From contig NZ_PVEN01000001.1 in assembly GCF_002973525.1 (NCBI RefSeq), forward strand, positions 1,302,001 through 1,366,000: 64,000 bases of DNA. Direction: 5' to 3'. The notes beneath the pieces were generated by a model. It was not told the DNA's origin and ran no database searches. It was given only the letters and a program-made list of their open reading frames with translations. Of this stretch, positions 26,813-35,700 are shown one piece after another. Each line of letters opens with the position of its first letter. Within the stretch, counting starts at the first letter, position 1. This DNA comes from Paraburkholderia sp. BL21I4N1. GTDB taxonomy: Bacteria > Pseudomonadota > Gammaproteobacteria > Burkholderiales > Burkholderiaceae. The translations under genes and the position numbers were made by a program.

Positions 26813-27376
26813 ATGAAACTCCGGTATTCCCTACAAGTGATGACGACCGCGCTGGGGCTAGGCGTGGCGTCGATCGGCGCGGTGTACGCGCAAGCCAGCG
26901 ACGCCCCGGCCAGCGATGCGCCGGTGAGCGGCACCCAACTCTCGCCGGCTGACCAGCAGTTCGTGCAGGACGCGTCGCAAGCCGATGCGACCGAAATCGC
27001 CGCGAGCAAGATCGCGTTGAAGAATGCCAGCGATCCGCATGTGAAGAAATTCGCGCAGCAGATGATCGTCGATCACACGAAACTCTCGCACGGCATGGCG
27101 GCGCTGGTCGCGAAGAAGGGCTTCACGACGACACCGTCCGCGGATGCCGCGTTGGTCGGCAAGCTTCAATCGCTCAAGGGTAACGCGTTCGATCAGGCGT
27201 ACGTCGAGCAGATCGGGCTGGAAGCGCATCAACGCGCGGTCGATCTGTTCCAGCAGGAAGCGCAGAGCGGCACGGACTCGCAGCTGAAAGCGGCTGCCGC
27301 GCACGCGTTGCCGACCATCAAACATCATCTCGCGATGGCGCAGCAACTCGCCGGTGCCTTGAAGGGTTCGTCATGA
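26813..27376 (+). CDS. DUF4142 domain-containing exported protein
   Basis: 187 residues with a signal peptide (VMTTALGLGVASIGAVYAQA) and a DUF4142 domain: a ferritin-like helical bundle (FVQDASQADATEIAASKIAL, HVKKFAQQMIVDHTKLSH, AHQRAVDLFQQEAQSG). Predicted periplasmic. DUF4142 proteins are frequent in stress-associated clusters but have no proven activity. AGGGAG lies upstream. The stop overlaps the next start by ATGA (27373-27376). Confidence 0.87.
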   Translation: MKLRYSLQVMTTALGLGVASIGAVYAQASDAPASDAPVSGTQLSPADQQFVQDASQADATEIAASKIALKNASDPHVKKFAQQMIVDHTKLSHGMAALVAKKGFTTTPSADAALVGKLQSLKGNAFDQAYVEQIGLEAHQRAVDLFQQEAQSGTDSQLKAAAAHALPTIKHHLAMAQQLAGALKGSS

Positions 27377-27717
27377 ACGCGATCCTGCCGCGTCCGGCCT
27401 ATGAGGACTCTCTTATGCAGATCACTTTTTCCGACGACGAGCCGGCTTTCGACGGCGCCAATCTGATGGTGCGCTTCATGGCGCGCGTGGACGGCGAAGC
27501 GGTGTCGTGCGCGATTACCGCCGAAGCGCTGGAAGATCATTTCGGCGCCGATTCCGCGCTCGAATCCGCGCTGATGTCCGCGTTCGACAAAGGCCGCCAT
27601 CGCATCCGTTCGGTTTGCGCGGAAGCGCTCGACCTGAATGCCGGCGAAGGCGTAGTGTTGCATAGCGGACTGTTCAGAGTGGAAGGCATGGAACCGGACC
27701 GTGGCGCCACGGCGTAG
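27373..27717 (+). CDS. DUF1488 domain-containing protein
   Basis: 114 residues as drawn. The DUF1488 core starts at MQITFSDDEPAFDG and includes MARVDGEAVSCAITAEALEDHF. Two starts are plausible: ATG 27373, which overlaps the DUF4142 stop and has GAAGGG upstream, and ATG 27415, which matches the usual family N-terminus and has GAGG eight bases upstream. Small cytoplasmic protein of unknown function, probably co-transcribed with the preceding gene. Confidence 0.82.
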   Translation: MNAILPRPAYEDSLMQITFSDDEPAFDGANLMVRFMARVDGEAVSCAITAEALEDHFGADSALESALMSAFDKGRHRIRSVCAEALDLNAGEGVVLHSGLFRVEGMEPDRGATA

Positions 27718-27824
27718 CGCCCACGCTGTCGCGTGCCGGCCGGGCGCCTGTCTGGGCGTCTTGCGGCGCAGCAAGGCGTGGCCGCGCAGTTCGCGGACGT
27801 CAATCAACGATGCAAGGAGGCCTT

Positions 27825-28406
27825 ATGTCACTCATCGTCGCAGCACGTTTCACGACTTTTCCGTCCGCTGAAAACGCGGCGCAAAAACTCTTCAACGCAG
27901 GTTTCGTCGAAGAAGACGTCACGCTGTTTTTCGTCAATCCGCGCGGCCAGCACGCGCGCTATCCGATTGGCGGCGATACCGCCACGGACGCCAGCGCAAG
28001 GGAGGCGCCGAAGGGCGCGGGGCTCGGCGTCACGATCGGTGCGGCGGCGGGCGCGGTGGTGGGCGTCGGTATTTTCGCGGCGTTCTCGGCGCCGATTCTG
28101 GTGTCGCTGATTGCGGCCGGCGTCGGCGCTTATATCGGCTCGCTGGCCGGCGCCATGATGCGGACGCGGGGCGGTGGGACGCCGGGGCACCGCTCGCCGT
28201 TTCACGAGGAAACGCGCGACTCGGGCGTGCTCGTCGCGGTCCATGTGTCGCCGGACAATCAGTTCGACGCCGCGCGTGTGCTGCGCGAAGCGGGCGGCGC
28301 GGCGGTCGAGCGCGCAACCGGCCGCTGGCAGCAGGGACGTTGGGCGGATTTCGATCCGTTGAAGCAGCCGGAGCCCTTGAACGAGTACACGGAAAGACAC
28401 GCCTGA
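27825..28406 (+). CDS. Glycine-zipper membrane protein
   Basis: 193 residues. The first 50 form a small alpha/beta unit (LIVAARFTTFPSAENAAQKL, VEEDVTLFFVNPRGQH). A glycine-zipper hydrophobic hairpin follows at about 72-120 (GAGLGVTIGAAAGAVVGVGI, AAGVGAYIGSLAGAM), and a second alpha/beta unit (GVLVAVHVSPDNQFDAARVL) ends the protein. This build is common to membrane-associated stress proteins of unknown function. ATG 27825 is fixed by AAGGAGG five bases upstream. The gene ends just before a strong terminator. Confidence 0.78.
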   Translation: MSLIVAARFTTFPSAENAAQKLFNAGFVEEDVTLFFVNPRGQHARYPIGGDTATDASAREAPKGAGLGVTIGAAAGAVVGVGIFAAFSAPILVSLIAAGVGAYIGSLAGAMMRTRGGGTPGHRSPFHEETRDSGVLVAVHVSPDNQFDAARVLREAGGAAVERATGRWQQGRWADFDPLKQPEPLNEYTERHA

Positions 28407-28456
28407 GACCGCTGGCGTGAGATGTTGCCGGGTTTATTCCGGTCGTCTTGAATAGC

Positions 28457-28484
28457 AAACGGCCCGACTACTGTCGGGCCGTTT
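28457..28484 (+). terminator. Strong bidirectional terminator
   Basis: A perfect 12-bp stem (AAACGGCCCGAC pairing with GTCGGGCCGTTT) with a 4-nt loop TACT lies between convergent genes ending at 28406 and 28518. Short T tracts are present on both strands, so it can serve both. Confidence 0.85.
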
Positions 28485-28517
28485 TGCATGGGCTGAGTTC
28501 AGATTAAACCCTTGCAT

Positions 28518-28760
28518 TCACACCCAGATTCGCGGCGCGTCATGCGGCGCTGCCGGCGCACGATCCCCCCGACTTTGGTCGCTGGTCGCTTCGCAGCCGG
28601 CGGGCACCAGACCTTCGTGCATCGCGCCGCAGGACGTCGACATGTTTTGCACGCCTGCCGGCGACGTTTCGTTTTGCAGGAGATGTTCGCGAACCTGCAT
28701 CACGGTGGCGGAGGTGACGATTGCAATGGCAACCAGATATTCCGCGCGTCTGATTTTCAT
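28518..28760 (-). CDS. Small exported or membrane-anchored protein of unknown function
   Basis: 80 residues starting MKIRRAEYLVAIAIVTSATV: a basic start and one hydrophobic stretch, so a signal anchor or signal peptide. The rest is polar with two cysteines (STSCGAMHEG, PAGCEATSD) that could form a disulfide in the periplasm. ATG 28760 has AGGGAG eight bases upstream, the main support that the gene is real. The open frame extends further upstream without a binding site. No family recognised. Confidence 0.6.
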   Translation of the reverse strand: MKIRRAEYLVAIAIVTSATVMQVREHLLQNETSPAGVQNMSTSCGAMHEGLVPAGCEATSDQSRGDRAPAAPHDAPRIWV

Positions 28761-29127
28761 GGTGACACTCCCTGTCGTTTTTGCCTGCCTGTTGTTCTGA
28801 ATTCCTTCGCACGGGTCGCCAGGTGTTTTGCGTTGTCGGCGGCGTGCGGGCGCAGCAGATAAAGCAACCGCCGTGCCATTCACGAAAGCACCATGCAGCA
28901 AGGCGCGTAGCGCATGCGTGGCGGCTACTGCGCGCAACATTTACGTGCGTTGGCAAGATTGGCCCGGCCACGGCGGTCTCGCGGTCGTCTCCTTCGCGCT
29001 GATTCCGCTGATCTTTCGCGTTTGCAGGCCGGGCACGCGTCATGCGAATAGGTGATCGAAGGCTGTTGGCGGGTCGCACTTGCCCGCCGACGGATTCCAC
29101 GATCAACGAAACCCCTGGAGGTATTGC
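28761..29127. other. Intergenic region with no supported gene
   Basis: 367 bp between two divergent genes. I see no repeat, RNA structure or convincing open frame; it presumably carries the promoters of both. Confidence 0.5.
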
Positions 29128-29580
29128 ATGGCTACGAACGTTATTTCCGTACTGAACGATCTGGTCGAAACGTCGAAGGACGGCGAGAAGGGCTTTCGCA
29201 AAGCAGCTGAAGACGCACACGACGCGCAACTGAAGACGATGTTTCTGTCGCGTGCCGAAGACTGCACGCGTGGCGCGCGCGAGTTGCAGGATGCCGTGCA
29301 GGCGTTGGGCGGCAAGCCCGATACGGGCGGCAGCATGAGCGGCGCGTTGCATCGCGGCTGGGTCGACTTGAAGTCGGCCGTGACGGACCGCAGCGACCAC
29401 GACATCCTCGCCGATTGTGAAAAGGGCGAAGACGTCGCGAAGAAGCACTATCACGATGCGCTCGAAAAGGATTTGCCGGTGGACGTACGCGCGATCGTCG
29501 AGCGGCAGTATCAGGGCGTGCTGCAGAACCATGACCGCGTGCGTGACCTGCGCGATCAGTATGCGGCTGCGAAGCGGTGA
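29128..29580 (+). CDS. PA2169-type four-helix-bundle protein (DUF2383)
   Basis: 150-residue soluble helical protein. The ferritin-like DUF2383 bundle is seen in VISVLNDLVETSKDGEKGFR, AEDAHDAQLKTMFLSRAEDC, ARELQDAVQALGGKPDTGGS and ECEKGED-like helices further on. Known members occur in stress-associated sets; their activity is not established. ATG 29128 follows GGAGG at six to seven bases. The upstream frame to 29080 lacks a binding site. Confidence 0.87.
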   Translation: MATNVISVLNDLVETSKDGEKGFRKAAEDAHDAQLKTMFLSRAEDCTRGARELQDAVQALGGKPDTGGSMSGALHRGWVDLKSAVTDRSDHDILADCEKGEDVAKKHYHDALEKDLPVDVRAIVERQYQGVLQNHDRVRDLRDQYAAAKR

Positions 29581-29714
29581 TAGCGGGGGCTTCTGCCGGC
29601 ATGTGTTAGCGGCGGCATGAAGCAGTAGCATGAGCAGTTCGGCGGCCTGGTGCTTGTAAAAGTGCCAGGCCGTTGTGCTTCAAGCGTGGCGCACGGCGAT
29701 GCGCGCCGCGTCCA

Positions 29715-29742
29715 TAAAAAAAGCCGCTCCATGGAGCGGCTT
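29715..29742 (-). terminator. Intrinsic terminator of ilvD
   Basis: AGCCGCTCCATGGAGCGGCT (29722-29741) is a perfect palindrome giving an 8-bp stem with a CATG loop, followed on the minus strand by seven T residues. It starts about 35 nt past the ilvD stop. Confidence 0.9.
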
Positions 29743-29774
29743 CGACACGAGCGGGCACGCAGCCCGCCGCGAGA

Positions 29775-31634
29775 TCAGTCGTCCAGCAGCGACAGATCGC
29801 GCACCGCGCCTTTATCGGCCGACATCACCAGCTTGGCATACGCCTTCAGCGCCGCGGATACCTTGCGCGGACGCGGATTCGCAGGCTTCCAACCCTTCGC
29901 GTTCTGCTCTTCGCGACGACGCGCGAGTTCCTCGTCGGACAGCAGCACGTTGATCGTGCGATTCGGAATGTCGATGCGGATCCTGTCGCCGTTACGCACC
30001 AGCCCGATCGCACCGCCGGCTGCCGCCTCAGGCGAGCAGTGGCCGATCGACAGACCTGACGTACCGCCCGAGAAGCGGCCGTCGGTCAGCAGCGCGCAAG
30101 CCTTGCCCAGACCCTTCGACTTGATATAGCTCGTCGGATAAAGCATTTCCTGCATGCCGGGGCCGCCCTTGGGGCCTTCGTAGCGCACGATCACCACGTC
30201 GCCGGCCTTGACCTTGTCGTTGAGAATGTCCTCGACCGCTTCGTCCTGCGATTCGGTGACATGGGCCGTGCCCTCGAACACGTGAATGCTCTCGTCGACG
30301 CCCGCGGTCTTCACCACGCAACCGTCGAGTGCGATGTTGCCGGTCAGCACGCCCAGGCCGCCTTCTTTCGAGAACGCGTGTTCGTACGAACGGATGCAAC
30401 CTTCGGCACGATCGAGATCCAGGCTCGGCCAACGCGTGTTCTGACTGAACGCGACCTGCGTCGGGATGCCGGCGGGTCCTGCCATGTAGAAAGTGCGCAC
30501 GGCTTCATCTTGCGTACGGACGATATCCCACTGGTCCAGCGCGTCTTTCAGCGTGGCGGTGTGTACGGTGGGCACGTCGGTGTGCAGTTTGCCGGCACGA
30601 TCCAGCTCGCCCAGGATCGCCATGATGCCGCCCGCGCGATGCACGTCTTCGATGTGGTACTTGTTGGTGTTCGGCGCGACCTTGCACAACTGCGGCACGA
30701 TGCGCGACAGGCGGTCGATGTCGGTCATCGTGAAGTCGATCTCCGCTTCGCGGGCAATGGCCAGCAGGTGCAGGATCGTGTTGGTCGAGCCGCCCATGGC
30801 GATGTCGAGCGTCATGGCGTTTTCGAACGCCTTGAAGCCCACGGCGCGCGGCAGGATCGACGCGTTTTCCTCTTCGTAGTACTGGCGTGCCAGTTCCACC
30901 ACGCGGCGGCCGGCGCGCTTGAACAACTGCTCACGATCGGCATGGGTGGCGACTACCGTGCCGTTACCCGGCAACGACAGACCGAGCGCTTCGGTCAGGC
31001 AGTTCATCGAATTGGCCGTGAACATGCCCGAGCACGAACCGCAGGTCGGGCAGGCGGAGCGTTCCACTTCGGCGACGTCGGCGTCGGAATAGCTCGGGTC
31101 CGCGGCGATCACCATGGCGTCCACCAGATCGAGCTTCTTGAACTCGATGGTGCCGGTTTTCGGGTTCGCGAGGCGCGTTTTGCCGGCTTCCATCGGGCCG
31201 CCGGAGACGAAGATCACCGGAATGTTCAGCCGCATGGCGGCCATCAGCATGCCTGGGGTGATCTTGTCGCAGTTCGAGATGCAGACCATCGCGTCGGCGC
31301 AGTGCGCGTTGACCATGTATTCGACCGAGTCCGCGATGATGTCGCGGCTGGGCAGCGAATACAGCATGCCGTCGTGGCCCATGGCAATGCCGTCGTCCAC
31401 GGCAATGGTGTTGAATTCCTTGGCGACGCCACCCGCGGCTTCGATTTCGCGCGCGACGAGCTGGCCCAGGTCTTTCAGGTGGACGTGGCCGGGGACGAAC
31501 TGGGTGAACGAATTGACCACCGCGATAATCGGCTTGGAAAAGTCTTCGTCTTTCATGCCGGTGGCGCGCCACAGCGAGCGTGCCCCTGCCATGTTGCGGC
31601 CGGCGGTGGAGGTTTTGGAACGGTATGCGGGCAT
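29775..31634 (-). CDS. ilvD: Dihydroxy-acid dehydratase
   Basis: 619 residues, the usual length. Iron-sulfur enzyme of branched-chain amino acid synthesis, converting 2,3-dihydroxy-isovalerate and -methylvalerate to the 2-keto acids. Cluster and metal motifs: [10 protein letters not shown] (about residue 120), [15 protein letters not shown] (about 195) and the C-terminal [13 protein letters not shown] 31634 ([20 protein letters not shown]) is the family start; the same frame stays open to 32228 by chance, partly across the BON gene. Monocistronic, with its own terminator. No other ilv gene is nearby. Confidence 0.96.
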   Translation of the reverse strand: MPAYRSKTSTAGRNMAGARSLWRATGMKDEDFSKPIIAVVNSFTQFVPGHVHLKDLGQLVAREIEAAGGVAKEFNTIAVDDGIAMGHDGMLYSLPSRDIIADSVEYMVNAHCADAMVCISNCDKITPGMLMAAMRLNIPVIFVSGGPMEAGKTRLANPKTGTIEFKKLDLVDAMVIAADPSYSDADVAEVERSACPTCGSCSGMFTANSMNCLTEALGLSLPGNGTVVATHADREQLFKRAGRRVVELARQYYEEENASILPRAVGFKAFENAMTLDIAMGGSTNTILHLLAIAREAEIDFTMTDIDRLSRIVPQLCKVAPNTNKYHIEDVHRAGGIMAILGELDRAGKLHTDVPTVHTATLKDALDQWDIVRTQDEAVRTFYMAGPAGIPTQVAFSQNTRWPSLDLDRAEGCIRSYEHAFSKEGGLGVLTGNIALDGCVVKTAGVDESIHVFEGTAHVTESQDEAVEDILNDKVKAGDVVIVRYEGPKGGPGMQEMLYPTSYIKSKGLGKACALLTDGRFSGGTSGLSIGHCSPEAAAGGAIGLVRNGDRIRIDIPNRTINVLLSDEELARRREEQNAKGWKPANPRPRKVSAALKAYAKLVMSADKGAVRDLSLLDD

Positions 31635-31826
31635 TGTGGTGGTTGAAAAGTAACGCGGATAGGGTAGCGGGCCACGGGAGTAAAGGCCCCTCACGCGCCC
31701 GTGCGAACAACCTTTTGAGCCGCGCTTCGGGCAAACTTCGTGATTATCCCATACCGGTCGAAAGGCGTGCGGCGCAAGGGTTCCAGGGCGTGCGGGCCGA
31801 ACGCACCGCAAAAACCGCGCGCCATG

Positions 31827-31861
31827 AAAAAAGCCGTTCGCGTAGTGCGAACGGCTTTTTC
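31827..31861 (-). terminator. Strong terminator after the BON-domain gene
   Basis: GCCGTTCGC (31833-31841) pairs perfectly with GCGAACGGC (31847-31855), flanked by A6 on the left and T5 on the right, so it works in both directions. It lies about 70 nt past the stop of the minus-strand BON gene. Confidence 0.9.
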
Positions 31862-31930
31862 CTGTTCCGCTGAAGCACCGCAGGACGGAAACCGGCGCTA
31901 ACCGGCGCCCGCCTGTTGGCTTGCCCGACC

Positions 31931-32269
31931 TTATTCGGCGGCGATCTTCAGATGGTTCTTCACGCTCGACACGCCCTTGACGGCTTCGACCACTTCGCCG
32001 GCCGCTGCCTTGTCGTCGGACGAAGGCACCGTGCCCGTGAGCCACACCACGCCCTTGCGGGTCTTCACGTGAATATGGGTCGACTTGACGTTCTTGGCCG
32101 CGAGCAGATCGGCCTTGGCCTTGGTGGTGATGGTGCCGTCGTCGACGTGCTGGCCGATGGTTTCCGACGCGGCCGACGGCGCCGAGGCGCTGGTCTGCGC
32201 CGTGGCGTTCAGTGCGAATGCGACACAAGCAATGCTACCTGCTGCCTTGAGAAATTGGATCGTCTTCAT
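31931..32269 (-). CDS. BON domain-containing periplasmic protein
   Basis: 112 residues. Signal peptide [20 protein letters not shown] ending near NATAQ, a short Ala/Ser linker, then one BON domain ([50 protein letters not shown]). BON domains bind phospholipid or envelope surfaces; single-domain exported members resemble half of OsmY and are commonly induced by envelope or osmotic stress. Predicted periplasmic. The precise function is unknown. Confidence 0.9.
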   Translation of the reverse strand: MKTIQFLKAAGSIACVAFALNATAQTSASAPSAASETIGQHVDDGTITTKAKADLLAAKNVKSTHIHVKTRKGVVWLTGTVPSSDDKAAAGEVVEAVKGVSSVKNHLKIAAE

Positions 32270-32782
32270 ATGGTTTCTCCTTCGGGTGTTGATGAAAATG
32301 GCGGTCTTGTTGCCTGCGAACGATCGCGGCCGAAGCCGCCGATGACTCGCGTGGGGTCGTTGCCGCTACGGTTCCGTCACGGCCCGTTATCGACACCGGA
32401 CGAGGGTGTTTGCCTGCGGTTTCGCTGCGTTGCCGCGTTTGCTGCCGCTGCAAAGACCGGCGTCCGTCCACATAGTGCTCATCCGCAAGGGGTGTGCCTG
32501 GATCTGGCCGTATCGGTCTAGGAAGCGGCAAGACCTTTACCGGGCGGCTATTTCGCCTGACAAATCGGTCGCAACGGCCGCGCGACGCGGCGCCGCGCGG
32601 GCTGCGCCGATACGGTCCGGAATTTGCCGGGTGCTTGTAAAAAAGGCCGCGCGGCGCCTGCGCAATTGGCGGGCCTGAAAACCCAAACCATATAAAAAAC
32701 AGCGTGTTGCGCGAGCTGGTACGACAGTTGCTCTATGAGAGGTCACGAACCATCTTTCGGCTATTAACGGGACCTCACTACA
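32270..32782. other. Intergenic region between the BON gene and rpoN
   Basis: 513 bp between divergent genes. Short open frames here lack support. The part next to rpoN carries the sigma-54-type promoter listed separately; the remainder shows no recognised element. Confidence 0.5.
32717..32732 (+). promoter_or_regulatory. Candidate sigma-54 (-24/-12) promoter of rpoN
   Basis: TGGTACGACAGTTGCT matches the sigma-54 consensus TGGCACG-N4-TTGCW with one difference (T for C). The required GG (32718-32719) and GC (32730-32731) are separated by exactly 10 bp. Transcription would begin near 32743, about 40 nt before the rpoN ATG. If used, rpoN expression depends on sigma-54 itself and an activator. 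Confidence 0.65.
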
Positions 32783-34285
32783 ATGCCTTCCATCGAACTA
32801 CGCACAAGGCAGTCTCTCGCACTCACGCCGCGTCTTCAGCAATCGGTGCGTCTGTTGCAGTTGTCGTCTCTCGAGTTTCAACAGGAGTTGCGCACCGCGC
32901 TCGACACCAATCCGTTCCTCGAGTACGACTCGTCGGAGACGGAAGACGTTGCGCTGGCAACCACTTCACCGGGCGACGAAGCCGGCGCGCTGCCCTCCAC
33001 CGATACCGTCGCCACGGCCGAACCCGACGCCATGCCTGCCGAGGCGTCCAGCGCCGACTCGATGGAAAGCTCGGGTCAGGACGACATGCCCGGCGACGCC
33101 GGTGACTTCGGCGGCGAATTCTCCGGCGACTACGGCAGCCGTAGCTCGTCCCGTCAAAATGGCGACTCCGACGGCAGCGATCCCGCCGAATGGGCGCGTT
33201 CGCAACCCACGCTGCGCGAGCAACTGCACGATGCATTGCGGCTGTATCGCCTCGACGATCGCGATCGCGCGGTGGCCCGTTTCATTATCGAAGCGCTCGA
33301 CGACGACGGCTATCTGCGCCAGGAGCTTGCGGATCTCGCCGACAGCGTCGATCTCGAACCGGAACTGACCGAAGACGAATTACTAGTGGCGCTGCGTCTC
33401 GTGCAATCGCTCGATCGTCCGGGTTTGGGCGCGCGTTCGCTGTCGGAGTGTCTGTCGCTGCAGGTGAACGCGTTGCCGTCCGACACGCCGGGACGTGAGG
33501 TGGCGCGACAGATCGTCGACCATCATCTGGAACGTCTCGCGCGGCGCGAGCAGGCCGAGTTGCAGAAGCAGATCGGCTGCAGCGCCGATGAATTGCGGGT
33601 GGCCTGCGCGCTGGTGCGCAAGCTCGACCCGAAGCCGGGCAATTGCTACGGCCGTACCGAAGACAACTACGTGGTGCCGGACGTGATCGTGCGTCAGGTG
33701 CGCAACAAGTGGGCGGTGGCGATCAATCCCGCCGTGCAGCCGCGCGCTCGCATTCACCGCATGTACGCGGAGCTGTTCGCGCAGTCGGCCGGCGCCAGCC
33801 GTTCGCCGCTCGCGCAACAGTTGCAGGAAGCGCGCTGGCTGATCCGTAATGCGCAGCAGCGTTTCGATACGATTCAGCGCGTGGCGGAATGCATCGTCGC
33901 GCATCAGAAAGCGTTCTTCCAGTACGGCGAAATCGCGTTGAAGCCGATGGTGCTGCGTGACGTGGCCGACGAACTCGGCCTGCACGAGTCGACGATTTCG
34001 CGTGCTACGGGCAACAAATATATGGCTACCCCGCGCGGTATTTTCGAATTCAAGCATTTCTTCCCGCGCGAACTCGGTACGGAAAGCGGTGGCACCTGTT
34101 CGGCCGCCGCGGTGCGCGCGCTGCTCAAGGAAATGATCGCGGCGGAGAACACCCGCGATCCGCTGTCGGACGTCTCGCTCGCCAAAATGCTCGCGGATCA
34201 GGGCGTGCTGGTGGCGCGTCGCACGGTGGCGAAGTACCGGCATCTGATGAAGGTGCCGCCGGCGGAATTGCGTCGCCAGGTTTAA
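32783..34285 (+). CDS. rpoN: RNA polymerase sigma-54 factor RpoN
   Basis: 500-residue sigma-54. Region I is the Gln/Leu-rich activator-responsive N-terminus (LTPRLQQSVRLLQLSSLEFQ). Region II is an acidic, low-complexity linker of about 90 residues (about 50-140). The core-binding domain and helix-turn-helix follow (LRDVADELGLHESTISRAT), and the RpoN box ARRTVAKYR is at 478-486 for -24 recognition. It is not next to lptB, hpf or ptsN, the usual neighbours of the housekeeping rpoN in this group, suggesting a second copy (rpoN2 type); this is inference. A sigma-54-like promoter lies upstream and a very long hairpin downstream. Confidence 0.96.
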   Translation: MPSIELRTRQSLALTPRLQQSVRLLQLSSLEFQQELRTALDTNPFLEYDSSETEDVALATTSPGDEAGALPSTDTVATAEPDAMPAEASSADSMESSGQDDMPGDAGDFGGEFSGDYGSRSSSRQNGDSDGSDPAEWARSQPTLREQLHDALRLYRLDDRDRAVARFIIEALDDDGYLRQELADLADSVDLEPELTEDELLVALRLVQSLDRPGLGARSLSECLSLQVNALPSDTPGREVARQIVDHHLERLARREQAELQKQIGCSADELRVACALVRKLDPKPGNCYGRTEDNYVVPDVIVRQVRNKWAVAINPAVQPRARIHRMYAELFAQSAGASRSPLAQQLQEARWLIRNAQQRFDTIQRVAECIVAHQKAFFQYGEIALKPMVLRDVADELGLHESTISRATGNKYMATPRGIFEFKHFFPRELGTESGGTCSAAAVRALLKEMIAAENTRDPLSDVSLAKMLADQGVLVARRTVAKYRHLMKVPPAELRRQV

Positions 34286-34352
34286 GCCGGCTTCAGCGTC
34301 GCCGGTTTGCGGCGCGCGCGTTCCGCGCGAAGACCGCGCTGAACCGATATCA

Positions 34353-34399
34353 ACGAAGAAGCGCCAGGCGAACTATCCGTTCGCGTGGCGCTTCTTCGT
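34353..34399 (+). terminator. Very long hairpin after rpoN
   Basis: ACGAAGAAGCGCCA (34353-34366) pairs perfectly with TGGCGCTTCTTCGT (34386-34399). Inside, after one G-G mismatch, GCGAAC pairs with GTTCGC around a 5-nt loop, giving about 20 bp of stem. It begins 68 nt past the rpoN stop and lies before the start of the next gene at 34462. There is only a weak T-rich tail, so it is either a terminator, an RNase-processed 3' end, or a regulatory stem in the leader of the next gene. Confidence 0.6.
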
Positions 34400-34461
34400 A
34401 TCTGGACGTTTGGTGTTTGCCCCATTACATTGGCGGGTCCAGTGAAAACGGGGTGAACGCA

Positions 34462-35652
34462 ATGAAGTACTCGAATCTGGTGGAGCGCTTGCAGGGCAGA
34501 CGCACGTCGGCCTGGGAGATTCATCGCACCGCGCAACAGGCGTTGGCCAACGGCGAAGACGTCATCGTGCTGAGCGTGGGCGATCCCGATTTCGCGACGC
34601 CCGCGCCGATCGTCGAGCGCGCGGTCGAGGCATTGCGCGGCGGCGACACGCATTACAGCGCGGTGTCCGGCCGCGAACCGGTGCGCGTGGCGATCGCCGA
34701 AGAACACACGCGCATGACCGGCTGCGCCACCGGCGCGGCCAACGTGATCCTCACCGCGGGCGCGCAGAACGGCGTCTTCGCCGCGTCGCTGTGCCTGCTG
34801 CAAGCCGGCGACGAAGTGATCGTTCCCGAGCCGATGTATCTGACCTACGAAGCCTGCGTGCGCGCGGCGGGCGCCACGCTGGTGGCCGTACCAGTCGACG
34901 CGGCGCGCGCCTTTCATGTCAACTGCGACGTGCTCGAAGCGGCGATCACGCCGCGCACCCGGGCCATCTTCTTCGCCACGCCGTGCAATCCCACCGGCGT
35001 CGTGATGCCGCGCGCCGATCTCGAACGCATCGCACGGCTCGCTTGCGAGCACGATCTCTGGGTGCTGTCCGACGAGGTGTATGCCGATCTCACGTTCGAA
35101 CGCGAGCATGTGAGCATTGGCGCGCTGCCCGGCATGGCCGAGCGTACCGTGACGCTCGGCAGTCTGTCGAAGTCGCATGCCATGGCAGGCTGGCGCGTCG
35201 GCTGGGCGATCGGTCCGGCGGAGTTGATCGAGCATTGGGGGCGGCTCGCGCTCGCCATGCTCTATGGTTTGCCGGGCTTTATTCAGCAGGCCGCGTTGAC
35301 GGCTTTGCAGCATAAGGCGCACATTGCCGCTGAAATGCGCGAGATTTACCGGCGTCGCCGCGACGTGGTGTTCGAGCGCTTGCATGGCGTGCCGGGTTTG
35401 CGCTGTCTGCTGCCCGAAGCCGGTATGTTCATGATGGTCGACGTGAGCGGCACCGGTCTCGACACGGTCGATTTCACATGGCAGCTGTTTCGCGCGAAAG
35501 GGGTGTCGCTGCTCGATGCAAGCGCGTTCGGCGATACGGCGAATGGCTTCGTTCGGCTTGGTTTTGTAGTCGATGAAGCGCAACTGATCGAGGCGTGCGA
35601 GCGGATCACGGCGTTTGTCGGCGGATTGAAGGCTGTGCGCGCAGCGGAGTAG
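34462..35652 (+). CDS. PLP-dependent aminotransferase, AruH-like (arginine:pyruvate transaminase type)
   Basis: 396-residue class I/II aminotransferase of fold type I. Visible: LSVGDPDFATPAP near the start, THYSAVSGREPVR, the N of PCNPTG that contacts PLP, SDEVYADL, and the Schiff-base lysine in GSLSKSHAMAGWRVGW. Along its length it strongly resembles Pseudomonas AruH, which transaminates L-arginine with pyruvate. Start at ATG 34462 (MKYSNLVERL) follows GGGGTGA; the open frame begins at 34417. No aruI-like decarboxylase is adjacent, so the pathway assignment is tentative. Confidence 0.88.
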   Translation: MKYSNLVERLQGRRTSAWEIHRTAQQALANGEDVIVLSVGDPDFATPAPIVERAVEALRGGDTHYSAVSGREPVRVAIAEEHTRMTGCATGAANVILTAGAQNGVFAASLCLLQAGDEVIVPEPMYLTYEACVRAAGATLVAVPVDAARAFHVNCDVLEAAITPRTRAIFFATPCNPTGVVMPRADLERIARLACEHDLWVLSDEVYADLTFEREHVSIGALPGMAERTVTLGSLSKSHAMAGWRVGWAIGPAELIEHWGRLALAMLYGLPGFIQQAALTALQHKAHIAAEMREIYRRRRDVVFERLHGVPGLRCLLPEAGMFMMVDVSGTGLDTVDFTWQLFRAKGVSLLDASAFGDTANGFVRLGFVVDEAQLIEACERITAFVGGLKAVRAAE

Positions 35653-35700
35653 ATCGGCACGGTATGGATCGGCGGCTGGCGATTCTTCAGCGGGGACACC

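Noticed and set aside
28540..29631. 363-residue minus-strand frame opposite the DUF2383 gene
   Set aside because: It is an antisense shadow of a well-supported plus-strand gene; high-GC third positions keep the opposite frame open.
31635..32228. Upstream extension of the ilvD frame to give an 817-residue protein
   Set aside because: IlvD is 619 residues from ATG 31634 with the family N-terminus. The extension runs antisense-free but out of phase through the BON gene and the terminator at 31827-31861.
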